From positions 62,001-126,000 of the forward strand of contig CADASN010000002.1 of NCBI GenBank assembly GCA_902790635.1: a stretch of DNA of 64,000 nucleotides. The letters run 5' to 3'. The notes beneath the pieces are model-generated. The model made no database searches, was not told the DNA's origin, and saw only the letters and a list, made by a program, of their open reading frames with translations. Origin of the DNA: an uncultured Bacteroidia bacterium. GTDB taxonomy: Bacteria; Bacteroidota; Bacteroidia; Bacteroidales; UBA932. Shown here piece by piece: positions 15,222 through 25,900 of this stretch; positions within the stretch are counted from its first letter, which is position 1; each line of letters starts with the position of its first letter. The position numbers were made by a program, and so were the translations under genes.

Positions 15222-18200
15222 ATGTCGTCACGCAGGTTTTCTTTGTCCTTCCTTGTCTTCCTGGGCCTGGCGCTCCCGGTTCCCGCCCAGGAGATCCGTC
15301 TGTCCAACAGCTTTGTCATCAGCATGGATGTTGATGCCCAGGACCGCATCTGGGTAGGCACGGAGGAAGGATTGAACTGTTATGACGGCATCGGCAACAG
15401 GATTTATCACAAGCGTCCGGACGGCCTGCCTTCCGACCTGATCAACGATGTGCTGGCGGACCGGGATGGACCGCGGGTGTGGGTGGCCCTGCAGAAAGCG
15501 GGCCTGGTGTGCTACGATGTCCGGAATGACCATTTTACCGTCTATCGCGCGGGGGATTCGGCGGATACCCTCCCGGATGACGACGTCTCCCATGTGGAAC
15601 AGGCGCCGGACGGGTCGATCTGGGCCAGTACCTTCTCGAAAGGAATGGTCCGGCTGGACAAGGAGTCCGGGGTGTTCACCCGATATAATGCGGCGACGTT
15701 CGAAGGGATGCGCGATGTTCCCCTGCATACCTTCAAGTTCCGCGGAGACCATTTGGTGCTGGGCTACTGGGCGGGGGGTGTCAGCATCCAGTCGCTGACG
15801 GACCATTCCCGCATCGATCTCCGTCACGATCCGGACGATCCCTTCTCCCTTCCTTCCGACGAAGTCCGTTCACTGCTGGTGGACAGCCACAACCGGATCT
15901 GGGTGGGGACTACGGCCGGACTTGCGCTGTACTCGGAGGCGGGGCGGCATTTCACGGTCTTCCGGCACAGTGAGGACGATCCGCAGTCCTTGCCGGACGG
16001 CACCGTGTTCGATCTGGCCGAGGATGCGCAGGGACGTTTGCTGGTGGCGCTGGGCTCCGGCTGCGTGGCTTCGCTGGATATCCGGGGGGTGGCCCCGCTG
16101 CCGGAAGACAGCCGCTTTACGCTTCTGAATGCGTCTGCTCCCGGAGACCGGCCTGCCGTCCGGTCCATCGTGACGGACCGCTTCGGCAACCTGTGGATGG
16201 GGACCTATGGCGCAGGTCTGCAGTTCCTGCCAGGACGCCCGGCCGCTTCGGGACAGATCCCGTTTTTCCCGCATGAGGCGGAGTCGCACGAGATGCACGC
16301 CTTGTGGTGCGGTACGGACGGCCGCCTGGTGGCCGGTTCGCCTTCGGGACGGGTGGCGGAAATCTCTGCTCCGCAGGAATGGGTGCTGTCCGGAGTCCCC
16401 GGAAAGACGGGACCGGTCCTTTCCCTGATCCGGGACAGTGGAAATACCTGGTGGATCGGGACGGAGAAGCAGGGACTTTTCCGGACGGACGGCAGGCGAT
16501 GGACCCATATCAACTTGTCCGACAATGACCTGGACGTCCGCTCCCTGGTCGAAGACGGACCTTCGCTCTGGGTAGGATCCAGCCGCGGCCTGTTCCTGTT
16601 GGACCGGGCATCCGGCCGCATCCTCCGCCAATGGATACACCGCGACGGCGTGATCCCGGACGATTTGATCCGAACCTTGCTGAAAGACTCGGAAGGCCGG
16701 CTGTGGGTGGGCACCTACGGACACGGTTTGGCAGTATATGATACGAAGATGGAGCAGCTTGCCCATTATGATGAGGATAACGGACTGCACGCGGACATGG
16801 TCAACCATCTGCTGGAAGACCATGCCGGTAGGATCTGGGTGGCCACATCCGCCGGACTGGTGCTGTTCGATGCCGGTCCGGGCTCCATTTCGGGGTACTA
16901 TTCTTCCGCGGACGGTTTGCCGGGCGACCATGTCCGGGCCTTGGCGGAGGATGCCGCCGGGCGTATCTGGATGAGTACGAACGACGCCATCTGCTGCCTG
17001 CAGGAAGACGGGGAAACGACCTTCTTTGACAGAAGGGACGGTTTGCCGGACGGCAATTATTTCAGCGCAGCGGTTGCCTGTTCGCCGCAGGGCCGGATCT
17101 ATTTCGGCAGCACGGACGGAATCGGCTGGATCGACCCGTCATCCCTTCTGTCCGAATCGGATTTCGCGCCGGTGGTCTTCCTGTCGTCTCCGGAGGACCT
17201 TTCCACGGACTACCGCAACAATTATTTCCGCGTGCGTTTCTGCGTGCCGGATCATGCCCTGGCCCGCAGCGCCGAGTACGCCTACCGGCTGCCGGAACTC
17301 GATCCGGACTGGCACTCCTGCGGCCCGGAGATCGAATTCCACCAACTGCCCTACGGACGGCATACCCTGCAGGTCCGGGCGCGCCGCCACGCGCGTGACT
17401 GGGGCGGGGACCTTTCTTCCGTCAGTCTGTACGTGCGTCCGCCTTTCTGGCTGACCTGGTGGGCGAAAGCATTCTATATCCTGCTTGTGCTGGGGATTCT
17501 GGCGGGCGCCATCCGGTACCAGTCCCGCCGGATGGCCAGCAAAAACCAGGAAAAACTCCAGCAGGACCGCCTGCTCCAGGAACGGGAAGTGGGGGAGGAG
17601 CGGATGGTTTTCTATACCAACATCACCCATGAACTCCGGACGCCCCTTACCTTGATCCTGGGGCCGCTGGAGGACCTGTCGGAAGACAAGGAGGTTCCCG
17701 TCCGCGTCCGTTCGCGGATCGGAAAAGTCAAACAGAGTGCCCAGGAGTTGCTCGGCCTGGTCAACCAGCTGCTCGAGTTCCGCCGGACGGAGACCCGGAA
17801 CCGCCGGCTGACTGTCGCTTTCGATGACCTTTCACGCTGCGTGGAGGAGATCGGGACCCGTTTCCGGGACCTTTCCATCCACAAGGCGGTCTCGATCGTG
17901 CTGGCGGTCGAGCCGGAGATCCGTCTCTGGTACGACGAGGAGATCCTGACCATCATTCTCAACAACCTGCTCTCCAACGCTCAGAAGTTTACGCCCTCCG
18001 GCCGTATCGTCCTGTCGCTCCGCCGGGAGGACGGCCAGGCCGTCATCTCGGTCAGCGACACGGGCTGCGGTATCGCCAAAGAGGACCTGGAGCATATTTT
18101 CGACCGCTATTTCCGGGCGGAAGGCCCGAGCCAGGCTCCCGGAAGCGGCATCGGACTTGCCCTGGTCAAGAACCTCTGCGACCTGCACCATATCGGACTC

Positions 18201-19094
18201 GCTGTCAATAGCGAGCTGGGACGGGGGACAGAATTCCGCCTGGTCATGGACCTGCAGGAGGATTATCCGGAGGCTGCCAGGCGCAGCGGTCCCGTTCCGG
18301 ACGAGTCGGCCTCCGAGGAGCCGGAAGCCGCCGCGGAACCGGCCGAAAAACCCCGCATCCTGGTGGTGGAAGACAATGCCGAGATTAGGGACTATATCGG
18401 GGAGTCCCTGTCGGCGGAATTCAGCGTCCTGCAGGCGGAGCAGGGCCGCGACGGGCTCAAGATCGCCATCCGGGAGATTCCGGACATCATCGTCAGCGAT
18501 ATCATGATGCCGGTGATGGACGGTATCGCTTTCTGCAAGGCCATCCGGCAGGACGTGCGGACCTCCCATATCCCGGTGATCCTGCTCACGGCCAAGGGCT
18601 CGGATGAATCCCGCGTCGAGGGCTATGACGTGGGGGCTGACAGCTACCTGGTCAAGCCTTTCCGCAAGTCTTTGCTGCTGAGTCGTATACGAAATCTTCT
18701 GGATCGCCGGAAACGCTTGATGGCGGAAGTCTCCGAGGTCGGAACGGCCAAAGAGCTCTCCCCGGTAGACAATGAATTCCTCGCGCAATATACGGCCTTC
18801 GTCCAGGAGCACATGAGCGACGAGAAGATCGACATCGTCTCCCTCGCGGGGCAGTTCGCCATGAGCCAGTCCACGCTCTACCGCAAAGTCAAGGCCGTCT
18901 CGGGCTTGTCTCCGGTCGAGCTGATCCGCAACATCCGCCTGAACCATGCGGCGGAGCTGCTGCTCCGGACCGATCTGGCCATCTCCGAGATTTCCTGGCA
19001 GGTAGGCTTCGGCAGCCCGGTCTATTTCCGCAACTGCTTCAAGGAGCGCTACGGAGTCACGCCCAGTGAGTGGCGGGAACAAAGGAAATCCTGA
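15222..19094 (+). CDS. Hybrid two-component system sensor kinase/response regulator (HTCS)
   Basis: A 1290-residue inner-membrane one-protein sensor and regulator. Order: signal peptide (1-22); periplasmic Reg_prop beta-propeller repeats with many DRIWVGT / GRLWVGTYG motifs (about 25-640); Y_Y_Y domain (about 660-735); membrane helix (about 743-765); HisKA with phospho-acceptor His803 (NITHELRTPL); HATPase (NNLLSNAQKFTPSG, DTGCGI, GSGIGLAL); receiver domain with Asp1093 (DIIVSDIMMPVMDG) and Lys in LVKPF; and a C-terminal AraC-type HTH. This is the classic regulator of polysaccharide utilisation loci, sensing oligosaccharides in the periplasm. Divergent from susC. No perfect -7 box was found; TATTTTG at 15198-15204 is one base short. 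Confidence 0.97.
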   Translation: MSSRRFSLSFLVFLGLALPVPAQEIRLSNSFVISMDVDAQDRIWVGTEEGLNCYDGIGNRIYHKRPDGLPSDLINDVLADRDGPRVWVALQKAGLVCYDVRNDHFTVYRAGDSADTLPDDDVSHVEQAPDGSIWASTFSKGMVRLDKESGVFTRYNAATFEGMRDVPLHTFKFRGDHLVLGYWAGGVSIQSLTDHSRIDLRHDPDDPFSLPSDEVRSLLVDSHNRIWVGTTAGLALYSEAGRHFTVFRHSEDDPQSLPDGTVFDLAEDAQGRLLVALGSGCVASLDIRGVAPLPEDSRFTLLNASAPGDRPAVRSIVTDRFGNLWMGTYGAGLQFLPGRPAASGQIPFFPHEAESHEMHALWCGTDGRLVAGSPSGRVAEISAPQEWVLSGVPGKTGPVLSLIRDSGNTWWIGTEKQGLFRTDGRRWTHINLSDNDLDVRSLVEDGPSLWVGSSRGLFLLDRASGRILRQWIHRDGVIPDDLIRTLLKDSEGRLWVGTYGHGLAVYDTKMEQLAHYDEDNGLHADMVNHLLEDHAGRIWVATSAGLVLFDAGPGSISGYYSSADGLPGDHVRALAEDAAGRIWMSTNDAICCLQEDGETTFFDRRDGLPDGNYFSAAVACSPQGRIYFGSTDGIGWIDPSSLLSESDFAPVVFLSSPEDLSTDYRNNYFRVRFCVPDHALARSAEYAYRLPELDPDWHSCGPEIEFHQLPYGRHTLQVRARRHARDWGGDLSSVSLYVRPPFWLTWWAKAFYILLVLGILAGAIRYQSRRMASKNQEKLQQDRLLQEREVGEERMVFYTNITHELRTPLTLILGPLEDLSEDKEVPVRVRSRIGKVKQSAQELLGLVNQLLEFRRTETRNRRLTVAFDDLSRCVEEIGTRFRDLSIHKAVSIVLAVEPEIRLWYDEEILTIILNNLLSNAQKFTPSGRIVLSLRREDGQAVISVSDTGCGIAKEDLEHIFDRYFRAEGPSQAPGSGIGLALVKNLCDLHHIGLAVNSELGRGTEFRLVMDLQEDYPEAARRSGPVPDESASEEPEAAAEPAEKPRILVVEDNAEIRDYIGESLSAEFSVLQAEQGRDGLKIAIREIPDIIVSDIMMPVMDGIAFCKAIRQDVRTSHIPVILLTAKGSDESRVEGYDVGADSYLVKPFRKSLLLSRIRNLLDRRKRLMAEVSEVGTAKELSPVDNEFLAQYTAFVQEHMSDEKIDIVSLAGQFAMSQSTLYRKVKAVSGLSPVELIRNIRLNHAAELLLRTDLAISEISWQVGFGSPVYFRNCFKERYGVTPSEWREQRKS

Positions 19095-19099
19095 AAGAC

Positions 19100-19130
19100 T
19101 TGCAAAGCCGGCGGAAGGTTCTTATTTTTG
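19100..19130 (+). promoter_or_regulatory. -33/-7 promoter of the histidine kinase gene
   Basis: TTG at 19100-19102, a 20-nt spacer, then TATTTTTG at 19123-19130, a full match to the Bacteroidota promoter pattern. It begins 6 nt after the HTCS stop and 25 nt before the kinase ATG, so the kinase gene can be transcribed independently. Confidence 0.65.
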
Positions 19131-19154
19131 TAGGAAAAGGAATTACGATCTGCG

Positions 19155-21152
19155 ATGAAAAGAACTCTTCCCTTCCTCTTCTGCGCCCTTCTGCTCCTGG
19201 CCGCTTTGCCCTGGCCGGCCGTTGGTCAGGATAATCCCTATGGCATCGACGATCTCTGTTACCAGCTTTTCCAACGGGCGGAAGCCACGGTGGGTACGCC
19301 GGAGTTCGAAGCCGTGAATGCGGACCTGCTTGCCAGCGCGATTGCCAAGAAAGACGAGAAAGCGCGGACGCTCTATTATGTCGAACGACTCAAGCATGCC
19401 ACGTCCTTGCAACCTGGGTTGCCCCCGACAGCCGATCTCTCTGCCGTGGAAGCGGAGAAAGCCCGGCTGTCGGAACAGGTGAACCGGGCGTTTGAAGAAT
19501 TGAAAGTCGTCGCGCGGGAGACCGGTTACAAACAGTATTATTACTATGCCTATTCGCTGACCCGCACTTATTACTATAATAACAAGCAGCTCGGCCGGGC
19601 GACGGAACTGATCCTGGAGATGCGCAACACGGCGCTGCAGGAGCACGATGAATACGGCCAGTGGACGGGTGACCGGTACCTGGCGGATCTGTATGTGGCC
19701 CAGAGCGATTATATCTCGGCCAAGAAGTACCTGCCGGAGATCATCCGCATCCATCGCGAGACGGAGGATCCGACCATCAAACGGCAGAGCATCGTTGAAA
19801 GTCTGGTCACCTATGCGGACTGTTTCCCGATGGCCAGCGATTCGATGCGCATGCTGATCAGCGAAGCCGCACACTCCGACATGGTCCTGGCAGACACTGC
19901 CCGCGTGAACATGTACCTGTCCGCCTTTGCCCTGATTGACAAGGATAAGGCCGGGTACGCGCGGTACCGGGACCGCGTCCTCGCCAGTCCGTACGGACGC
20001 CGGGTTTCCACGAGCCTGCCGCGTTTTTACGAATTCATGGATGCCCTGGCGGAAGGGCGGAAGGTCAGCTTTGCGACGCAGTATCCGGATGTTTCCACGC
20101 TGCGCGAAATCAAGATGCTGCAAAAGACGGCGGAAGCCTGGGGCAATGACCGTCTGGCCCTGATTTGCAGCGAATTACAGACTTCCCGGATGGAGCTCAA
20201 GCTCTCCCAGATCAATGAGATGAATCTTTCCGAGCTGGAAGCGCGCTACGGCAACAACCGCCTGAATGCCGACCTGGTGGAGAAATCGCGGCAGGTCGAG
20301 CGCATCACCCGCATCGTGGCACTGCTGGTCGGACTCGTCCTCCTGCTGCTGGTCTGCTTCCTGCTGCTGCACATCCGCACGCTCAAGCGTGCGCAGGAGC
20401 GGGACGAGAAGTTGATCGCCGACCTGACGGCGGCCAACGAAAGGGCCCGCATAGCGGATGCAGCCAAGACCCGTTTCCTCCAGAACATGACCCACGAGGT
20501 CCGCACACCGCTGAACGCCATCACCGGCTTCTCCCAGTTGCTGGCCCTGCCGGACGGCATGTTCCAGCCGGAGGAGAAAGACGAATTCTCCCGCCACATC
20601 GTCAATAACACCAAGATGCTCACCATGCTGCTGGATGATCTCATCAACTCCTCCTCCATGGATTCCGGCGGCTACCGGATCACGCTCGAAGATACGGAGT
20701 GCGGAGAGATCTGCAAGGAATCCATCAGCAATGCCGAGCACCGGCTGCAGCCCGGTGTCCAGCTTCGTTTCGTTCCGGAAATGGAATTGCCCTTCCCCTT
20801 GCGTACGGATCCTTTGCGTGTCCAGCAGGTGCTGACCAATCTGCTGACCAATGCCTGCAAGCACACGCCCCAGGGCGAAGTCCGGCTCAGCTGTTCCCTG
20901 ACCAAGACACCGGGGATGCTGACCTTCATCGTGGAGGATACCGGCTCCGGCATCCCGGCCGACCAGGCGGAGCGCATCTTTGAGCGCTTCGTCAAGCTGG
21001 ATGATTACGTTCAGGGGACGGGGCTCGGACTGAGCATCTGCCGCGACATCTCCTCGCGGCTCGGCGGCCGGGTCTTCCTGGACACATCCTATACGGGCGG
21101 CGCCCGCTTCGTCTTTACCGTACCCATCGAACCAGACGCGAAAGATCAATAA
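19155..21152 (+). CDS. Membrane sensor histidine kinase with helical-repeat periplasmic domain
   Basis: A 665-residue sensor kinase: signal peptide (1-24), a mostly alpha-helical periplasmic part (about 25-380) with TPR-like repeats (YYYYAYSLTRTYYYNNKQLGRA), a strong membrane helix (about 385-408), HisKA with His447 (NMTHEVRTPLNAITGFSQLL), and HATPase with NLLTNACKHTPQG, DTGSGI and GTGLGLSI. No receiver or DNA-binding domain is attached, and no separate response regulator gene adjoins it, so its partner is unknown. It follows the HTCS by 60 nt with its own promoter and ends at a strong terminator. The signal sensed is unknown. Confidence 0.93.
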   Translation: MKRTLPFLFCALLLLAALPWPAVGQDNPYGIDDLCYQLFQRAEATVGTPEFEAVNADLLASAIAKKDEKARTLYYVERLKHATSLQPGLPPTADLSAVEAEKARLSEQVNRAFEELKVVARETGYKQYYYYAYSLTRTYYYNNKQLGRATELILEMRNTALQEHDEYGQWTGDRYLADLYVAQSDYISAKKYLPEIIRIHRETEDPTIKRQSIVESLVTYADCFPMASDSMRMLISEAAHSDMVLADTARVNMYLSAFALIDKDKAGYARYRDRVLASPYGRRVSTSLPRFYEFMDALAEGRKVSFATQYPDVSTLREIKMLQKTAEAWGNDRLALICSELQTSRMELKLSQINEMNLSELEARYGNNRLNADLVEKSRQVERITRIVALLVGLVLLLLVCFLLLHIRTLKRAQERDEKLIADLTAANERARIADAAKTRFLQNMTHEVRTPLNAITGFSQLLALPDGMFQPEEKDEFSRHIVNNTKMLTMLLDDLINSSSMDSGGYRITLEDTECGEICKESISNAEHRLQPGVQLRFVPEMELPFPLRTDPLRVQQVLTNLLTNACKHTPQGEVRLSCSLTKTPGMLTFIVEDTGSGIPADQAERIFERFVKLDDYVQGTGLGLSICRDISSRLGGRVFLDTSYTGGARFVFTVPIEPDAKDQ

Positions 21153-21157
21153 AAAAG

Positions 21158-21191
21158 GCAACCCGCATCAAGCTTGATGCGGGTTGCTTTT
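21158..21191 (+). terminator. Strong intrinsic terminator of the kinase gene
   Basis: Perfect 15-bp inverted repeat GCAACCCGCATCAAG / CTTGATGCGGGTTGC with no spacer, preceded by A6 and followed by T4. It starts 6 nt after the stop codon. A second GC-only hairpin (21234-21252, TCGGGGG / CCCCCGA) without a T-run lies between it and the convergent pckA. Confidence 0.9.
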
Positions 21192-21292
21192 GGGGTCTCT
21201 CCCGGCACATCGGAGCGAAGCGACGCTTGGGGTTCGGGGGAACGCCCCCCGATCAAAGAGGACGAAGTCCCAGCTGGAAGACGCGAAGCGGC

Positions 21293-22897
21293 TTACAGCT
21301 GCGGACCGGCGGCGACGAGTGCCTTGCCGGCTTCGTTGCTCTCGTACTTGTGGAAGTTGTTGATGAAGCGGCCGGCGAGGTCTTTGGCCTTCTCATCCCA
21401 GACCTTCGGATCAGCGTAGGTGTCGCGCGGATCGAGGATCTCGGTGGCAACGCCCTTGAGCACGGTGGGTACCTCGAAGTTGAAGTAAGGGATCTTCTTG
21501 GTCGGGGCCTGGTCGATGCTGCCGTCAAGGATGGCGTCGATGATTCCGCGGGTGTCCTTGATGGAGATGCGCTTGCCGGTGCCGTTCCAGCCCGTGTTCA
21601 CGAGGTAGGCTTTGGCGCCGCTCTTCTCCATGCGCTTGACAAGCTCCTCGGCATACTTGGTCGGGTGCAGCTCGAGGAAGGCCTGGCCGAAGCAGGCGGA
21701 GAAGGTCGGAGTCGGCTCGGTGATGCCGCGCTCAGTACCGGCGAGCTTGGCGGTGAAGCCGCTCAGGAAATAGTACTTGGTCTGCGCGGGGGTCAGGATG
21801 GAGACCGGAGGGAGCACGCCGAATGCATCGGCGGACAGGAAGATGACCTGCTTGGCAGCGGGACCCTGGGAGACCGGACGGACGATCTTCTCGATGTGGT
21901 AGATCGGGTAGGATACGCGGGTATTCTCGGTGACGCTCTTGTCATTGAAGTCGATCTTGCCGTTGACATCGACGGTCACGTTCTCGAGGAGCGCGTCGCG
22001 GCGGATGGCGTTGTAGATGTCCGGTTCGGACTCCTTGTCGAGCTTGATGACCTTGGCATAGCAGCCGCCTTCGAAGTTGAAGACGCCCTCGTCGTCCCAG
22101 CCGTGCTCGTCGTCGCCGATGAGCAGACGCTTCGGATCGGTGGAGAGGGTGGTCTTGCCGGTACCGGAAAGGCCGAAGAAGATGGCGGTGTTCTCACCGT
22201 GCATGTCGGTGTTGGCGGAGCAGTGCATGGCCGCGATGCCCTTGAGCGGGAGGAAATAGTTCATCATGGAGAACAGGCCCTTCTTCATCTCACCACCGTA
22301 CCAGGTGTTGAGGATGACCTGCTCCTTGGAGCTGACGTTGAAAGCGACGCAGGTGTCGGAGCGGAGTCCGAGTTCGGCGTAGTTCTCGACCTTGGCCTTG
22401 GCGGCGCAGTACACCAGGAAGTCGGGCTCCTGGTCGAATTCGGCCTGGTTCATCGGGCGGATGAACATGTTGGTCACGAAGTGGGCCTGCCAGGCGACTT
22501 CCATGATGAAGCGGATCTTCATGCGGGTATCCTTGTGGGTGCCGCAGAAGCCGTCCACGACAAAGAGGCGCTTGCCGCTGAGCTGCTTGAGTGCGAGGTT
22601 CTTGACTTCCTTCCAGACCTTCTCGGACATCTCGTGGTTGTCGTTGGGATACTCCGGGGTGTTCCACCATACGGTGTCCTTGGAGTTCTTGTCCATCACG
22701 ATGTACTTGTCTTTGGGAGAACGTCCGGTATAGACGCCGGTCATGACGTTGATGGCGCCGAGTTCGGTCACCTGACCTTTGTCATAGCCCTCCAGGCCGG
22801 GCTTGGTCTCCTCGTTGTAGAGGACTTCGTAGGTCGGGTTGTAGAGGATCTCGGTGACACCCTTGATACCGTACTTGCTTAAATCGATCTTAGGCAT
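21293..22897 (-). CDS. pckA: Phosphoenolpyruvate carboxykinase (ATP)
   Basis: A 534-residue cytoplasmic enzyme interconverting oxaloacetate + ATP and PEP + CO2 + ADP. In Bacteroidota it often runs toward oxaloacetate for succinate formation. The kinase-1a loop [12 protein letters not shown] lies at about 241-252, followed by the metal-binding [22 protein letters not shown] region. Substrate motifs [17 protein letters not shown] and [12 protein letters not shown] are intact. Length and motifs match the ATP-dependent family. Housekeeping gene transcribed from its own promoter, convergent with the kinase gene. Confidence 0.97.
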   Translation of the reverse strand: MPKIDLSKYGIKGVTEILYNPTYEVLYNEETKPGLEGYDKGQVTELGAINVMTGVYTGRSPKDKYIVMDKNSKDTVWWNTPEYPNDNHEMSEKVWKEVKNLALKQLSGKRLFVVDGFCGTHKDTRMKIRFIMEVAWQAHFVTNMFIRPMNQAEFDQEPDFLVYCAAKAKVENYAELGLRSDTCVAFNVSSKEQVILNTWYGGEMKKGLFSMMNYFLPLKGIAAMHCSANTDMHGENTAIFFGLSGTGKTTLSTDPKRLLIGDDEHGWDDEGVFNFEGGCYAKVIKLDKESEPDIYNAIRRDALLENVTVDVNGKIDFNDKSVTENTRVSYPIYHIEKIVRPVSQGPAAKQVIFLSADAFGVLPPVSILTPAQTKYYFLSGFTAKLAGTERGITEPTPTFSACFGQAFLELHPTKYAEELVKRMEKSGAKAYLVNTGWNGTGKRISIKDTRGIIDAILDGSIDQAPTKKIPYFNFEVPTVLKGVATEILDPRDTYADPKVWDEKAKDLAGRFINNFHKYESNEAGKALVAAGPQL

Positions 22898-22956
22898 AAT
22901 GAAAAGACGTTTTAAATTTATTGTTTGATTGTTGAATTCCGTATTTAAAAATCGGG

Positions 22957-22987
22957 CAAATATAACGAATTTACTTTACTTTTCCAA
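22957..22987 (-). promoter_or_regulatory. -33/-7 promoter of pckA
   Basis: Minus strand: TTG (22987-22985), 20-nt spacer, TATATTTG (22964-22957), about 60 nt before the pckA ATG. It overlaps the last codons of the upstream gene ending at 22976, so the promoter is partly inside coding sequence. Confidence 0.7.
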
Positions 22988-25900
22988 TGTGACCGCCATC
23001 AATCCGATGACGACGTCATTGGACAGGGTCCTGAGCTCGAGGGAGGCGAGGTCCCGGCCGCTGTCCAGCGGCATGCGGAGGATCTGCGCAGCACCTCCCG
23101 GGATGCCCCGGTCCGTCACTTTGACATAGTCGTAGAGCTGTCCGTTCTCTTCTGCCTTGAGGTAGTTCACGCTGAGGTCCCGGCCGGTCTGGCCGTCACT
23201 CAGGAGCACCCTGTACGGGAATAGGGGCGAGGTCCAGAAAGCCCGGTCGTCCCGGTAGTAATCCTGCTCGATGGAGCACCAGTTGATGGGATTCAGCAGG
23301 GGCATCACGCTGGTGCTGCCGTCGGTATAGCGGACCGTCACGGTCCCGTTGTCGATGCGGCTCTGCATGTTGTTGGTGCTGCCGGCCATGAGCAGGTAGG
23401 CGCACCGGGCCCTGCCTTCCAGCGGGAAGACCAGGGCATCGGGATAATTGTCCCAAAGCGAGGTGTAGGCGATGTTCCAGCCTTCGGCGGGGGAGCGGAA
23501 CGCCACGCCCAGTCCGGTGTCGAAAACCCCGTCGGAAATGCAGGCGCGCAGGCCGTCATCCTCGATGTCCGGCTTGACGAAGGGCGTGCACCAGTCACCG
23601 ACGCCCTGGATGGGAATCTGCAGGGTGGTGACAGGCGGGCGCGGGGAGAGATACTCGTTGCGGAAGATATCGTCGACATTGGCGTTGAACGCCTCGCTGA
23701 TGTCCACCATCGAAGCATGCTCCATCGCATCGGGGGAGATCCCGTCCAGGCCCATGGCGGTCATGTAGGCGGGATCGGCGGCATTCGCCCGGGCGACCGG
23801 CACGGGCTTGTAGACCGGTGTCTGGGGCAGGCGGGTCCTGTCCACGACGAGGGTCTGGACGGTGTCGGCATTGCCCTCTACTTCCAGATAAGCGCCTCCG
23901 CCGGCATTGGCGCGGACGACGATCCGGAGCGGCTGGGGGAAATGCTGCTCCACCTCATAGATGTCCTTGTTGCCTTCGCGGCGGAAGGAGTAGCTGAGGT
24001 ACGGAGTCTTGATGGAGGCTTCCTTCCATCCGTCGGGGAAGGCCGGGCGGAGGATGCACCGGCCCTCGAGGGCGTCGGGCAGGATGCCGAACAGGCCGTT
24101 GATGACTGCCCGGGAGGTGATGCCTACATTGTCGGCGAAATCGCGGTAGGCCTCATTCTTGGCCTTGTCGTAGTAGCTGATCTGGCCGAAATTGCCGGGG
24201 CAGAGCCCCAGGTACATCTCATCCAGGAGATCCGCCTTCAGGAGCCGGAAACCGGAATCGTTGCGGCCGGCCTGCAGGTAGGCGAGCGCCATGTTGGCCA
24301 CCTCGGCATGGGCGACGTTGTTGGTGCTCCAGACGTAGGGCATCCAGTCGGAGGTGGAGACGGTGAAGAGGTCTTTGTCGGGCTTGGGCAGTTTGAGGCC
24401 CAGGGCCTTGAGGGCCCGGGTGTCGTATTCGTAACGGACCGGGAGATGCGGGATCTCCTTGTCCACGTAAACGGTGGCCCGGTAGGCCTGTTCGGGCGTG
24501 CAGGCCTCGCAGTCAATCGGGGTATAGACGGACCAGACGGCGGCGTCGGGGTGGATGCGCTGCAGGCCCATGAGGTCCTGGAATTCAGCCCAGTGCCCCA
24601 GGTCTTCCAGCCACAGCCTGTCGTTCATGGCCTTCAGGATGGCCTCCGCCTCTTCCCGGTACGGTGTGGGGTCTTCGCCGATGATCTCGGCGATGCGGGC
24701 TGTCTTGAGGTTCGAGAAGTAGTTGTAGGCGGAGGAGTGGGTGACGGCGCCGCCGTTGTAGTAGAGCGCGTCGCTGGCCCAAATGCAGCAGTAAGCGTCA
24801 TAGAGGTGGTCTCCGTCCGGGTCGAAATTGCGCTTCTCCCACTGGTGGTGCAGCACGATGTAGGGCCACATCTGCCGCATGAATTCCGGGTCGGCGTCGT
24901 AGCCGAAATGCCGCATCATCTCGTCTATATAGTTGAGATTCATGTCATAATGGCTGATCTGGTCGGTCCGGCCCGGGGTGTTGCAGATGTAGCCGTTGGA
25001 ATACATGGGCGTGCCCCATTCGCGTTTGGCCCGGGCGAGGTTGTTCTCGGGGCCCTGCTGGGGATGCTCGTAAATGGGCGGGACGTCGGTCACCATGGCG
25101 GTGGTATAGGAAGCGAAATGCGTCCGGGCCCTGTCATTCCAGCCCATCACGTCGCCCGTGTAAGCACCTCTCCAGCCGAGATAATGATTCCTCCAGCCCA
25201 CGGCGCCGTGCAGGTAACTGATGCCGTCCCAGATGCCATCTCCGGCGTGTACCATATTGGCACCGAGCGTATTAAAGAAAGGATCGGGCGTATTGATCTC
25301 CACCATCGAGGCCAGTTGCTCCCAGGCGGCTTCCTCGCGGGCGAAAAGTGCCGCGCCCGCGGCCGTGTCCGGCACGCTGAGGGCATTGCCGCTGAAGACC
25401 AGGTAGGAGGCCGGGCCGGCTTCCCACGCAAGCACGCTCAGGTCCCGCTCGTCGGGGGATGCCTCGAAATTCTCGCGCGGGTCCACGCCGAGGTCGCCGT
25501 TGCGGCTCATCTTGGTGCTGGCGATGCGGCACTGCTTCACCTGCAGGACCGGCGTGCCGCGGAATCCTTCCGCTTCCACTTTCCAGACGGCGCCTTCCTC
25601 GAATTGGGAGGCGAGCAGGGTCATCCGGAGTTCACCCCGGCCCCAGGCGTCGTCACGGACCTTGTAGCTGCGGCGTCCGCCCTGGTAGCGGGCCTCGCAC
25701 CAGGTGGTGGAGTCCAACTGTTTCGTGACGCCGTCCACGGTGAGGAAGAAACGGAAATTCCAGCTGTTTTCCCCGTCGAAGGAGGCGAATACCGGGCGGT
25801 CGCTGGTCTCCATGCGAAAGCGGGTGTGCGTACCGTACAGGGCGCGGGTGTAGCGGTTGTTCCCGTTCAGGCAGACGATGTCCCGGCCGTCCGGGAAATA

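Noticed and set aside
21234-21252. Second terminator between the kinase gene and pckA
   Set aside because: GC-only hairpin without a T-run on either strand; not counted as an intrinsic terminator.
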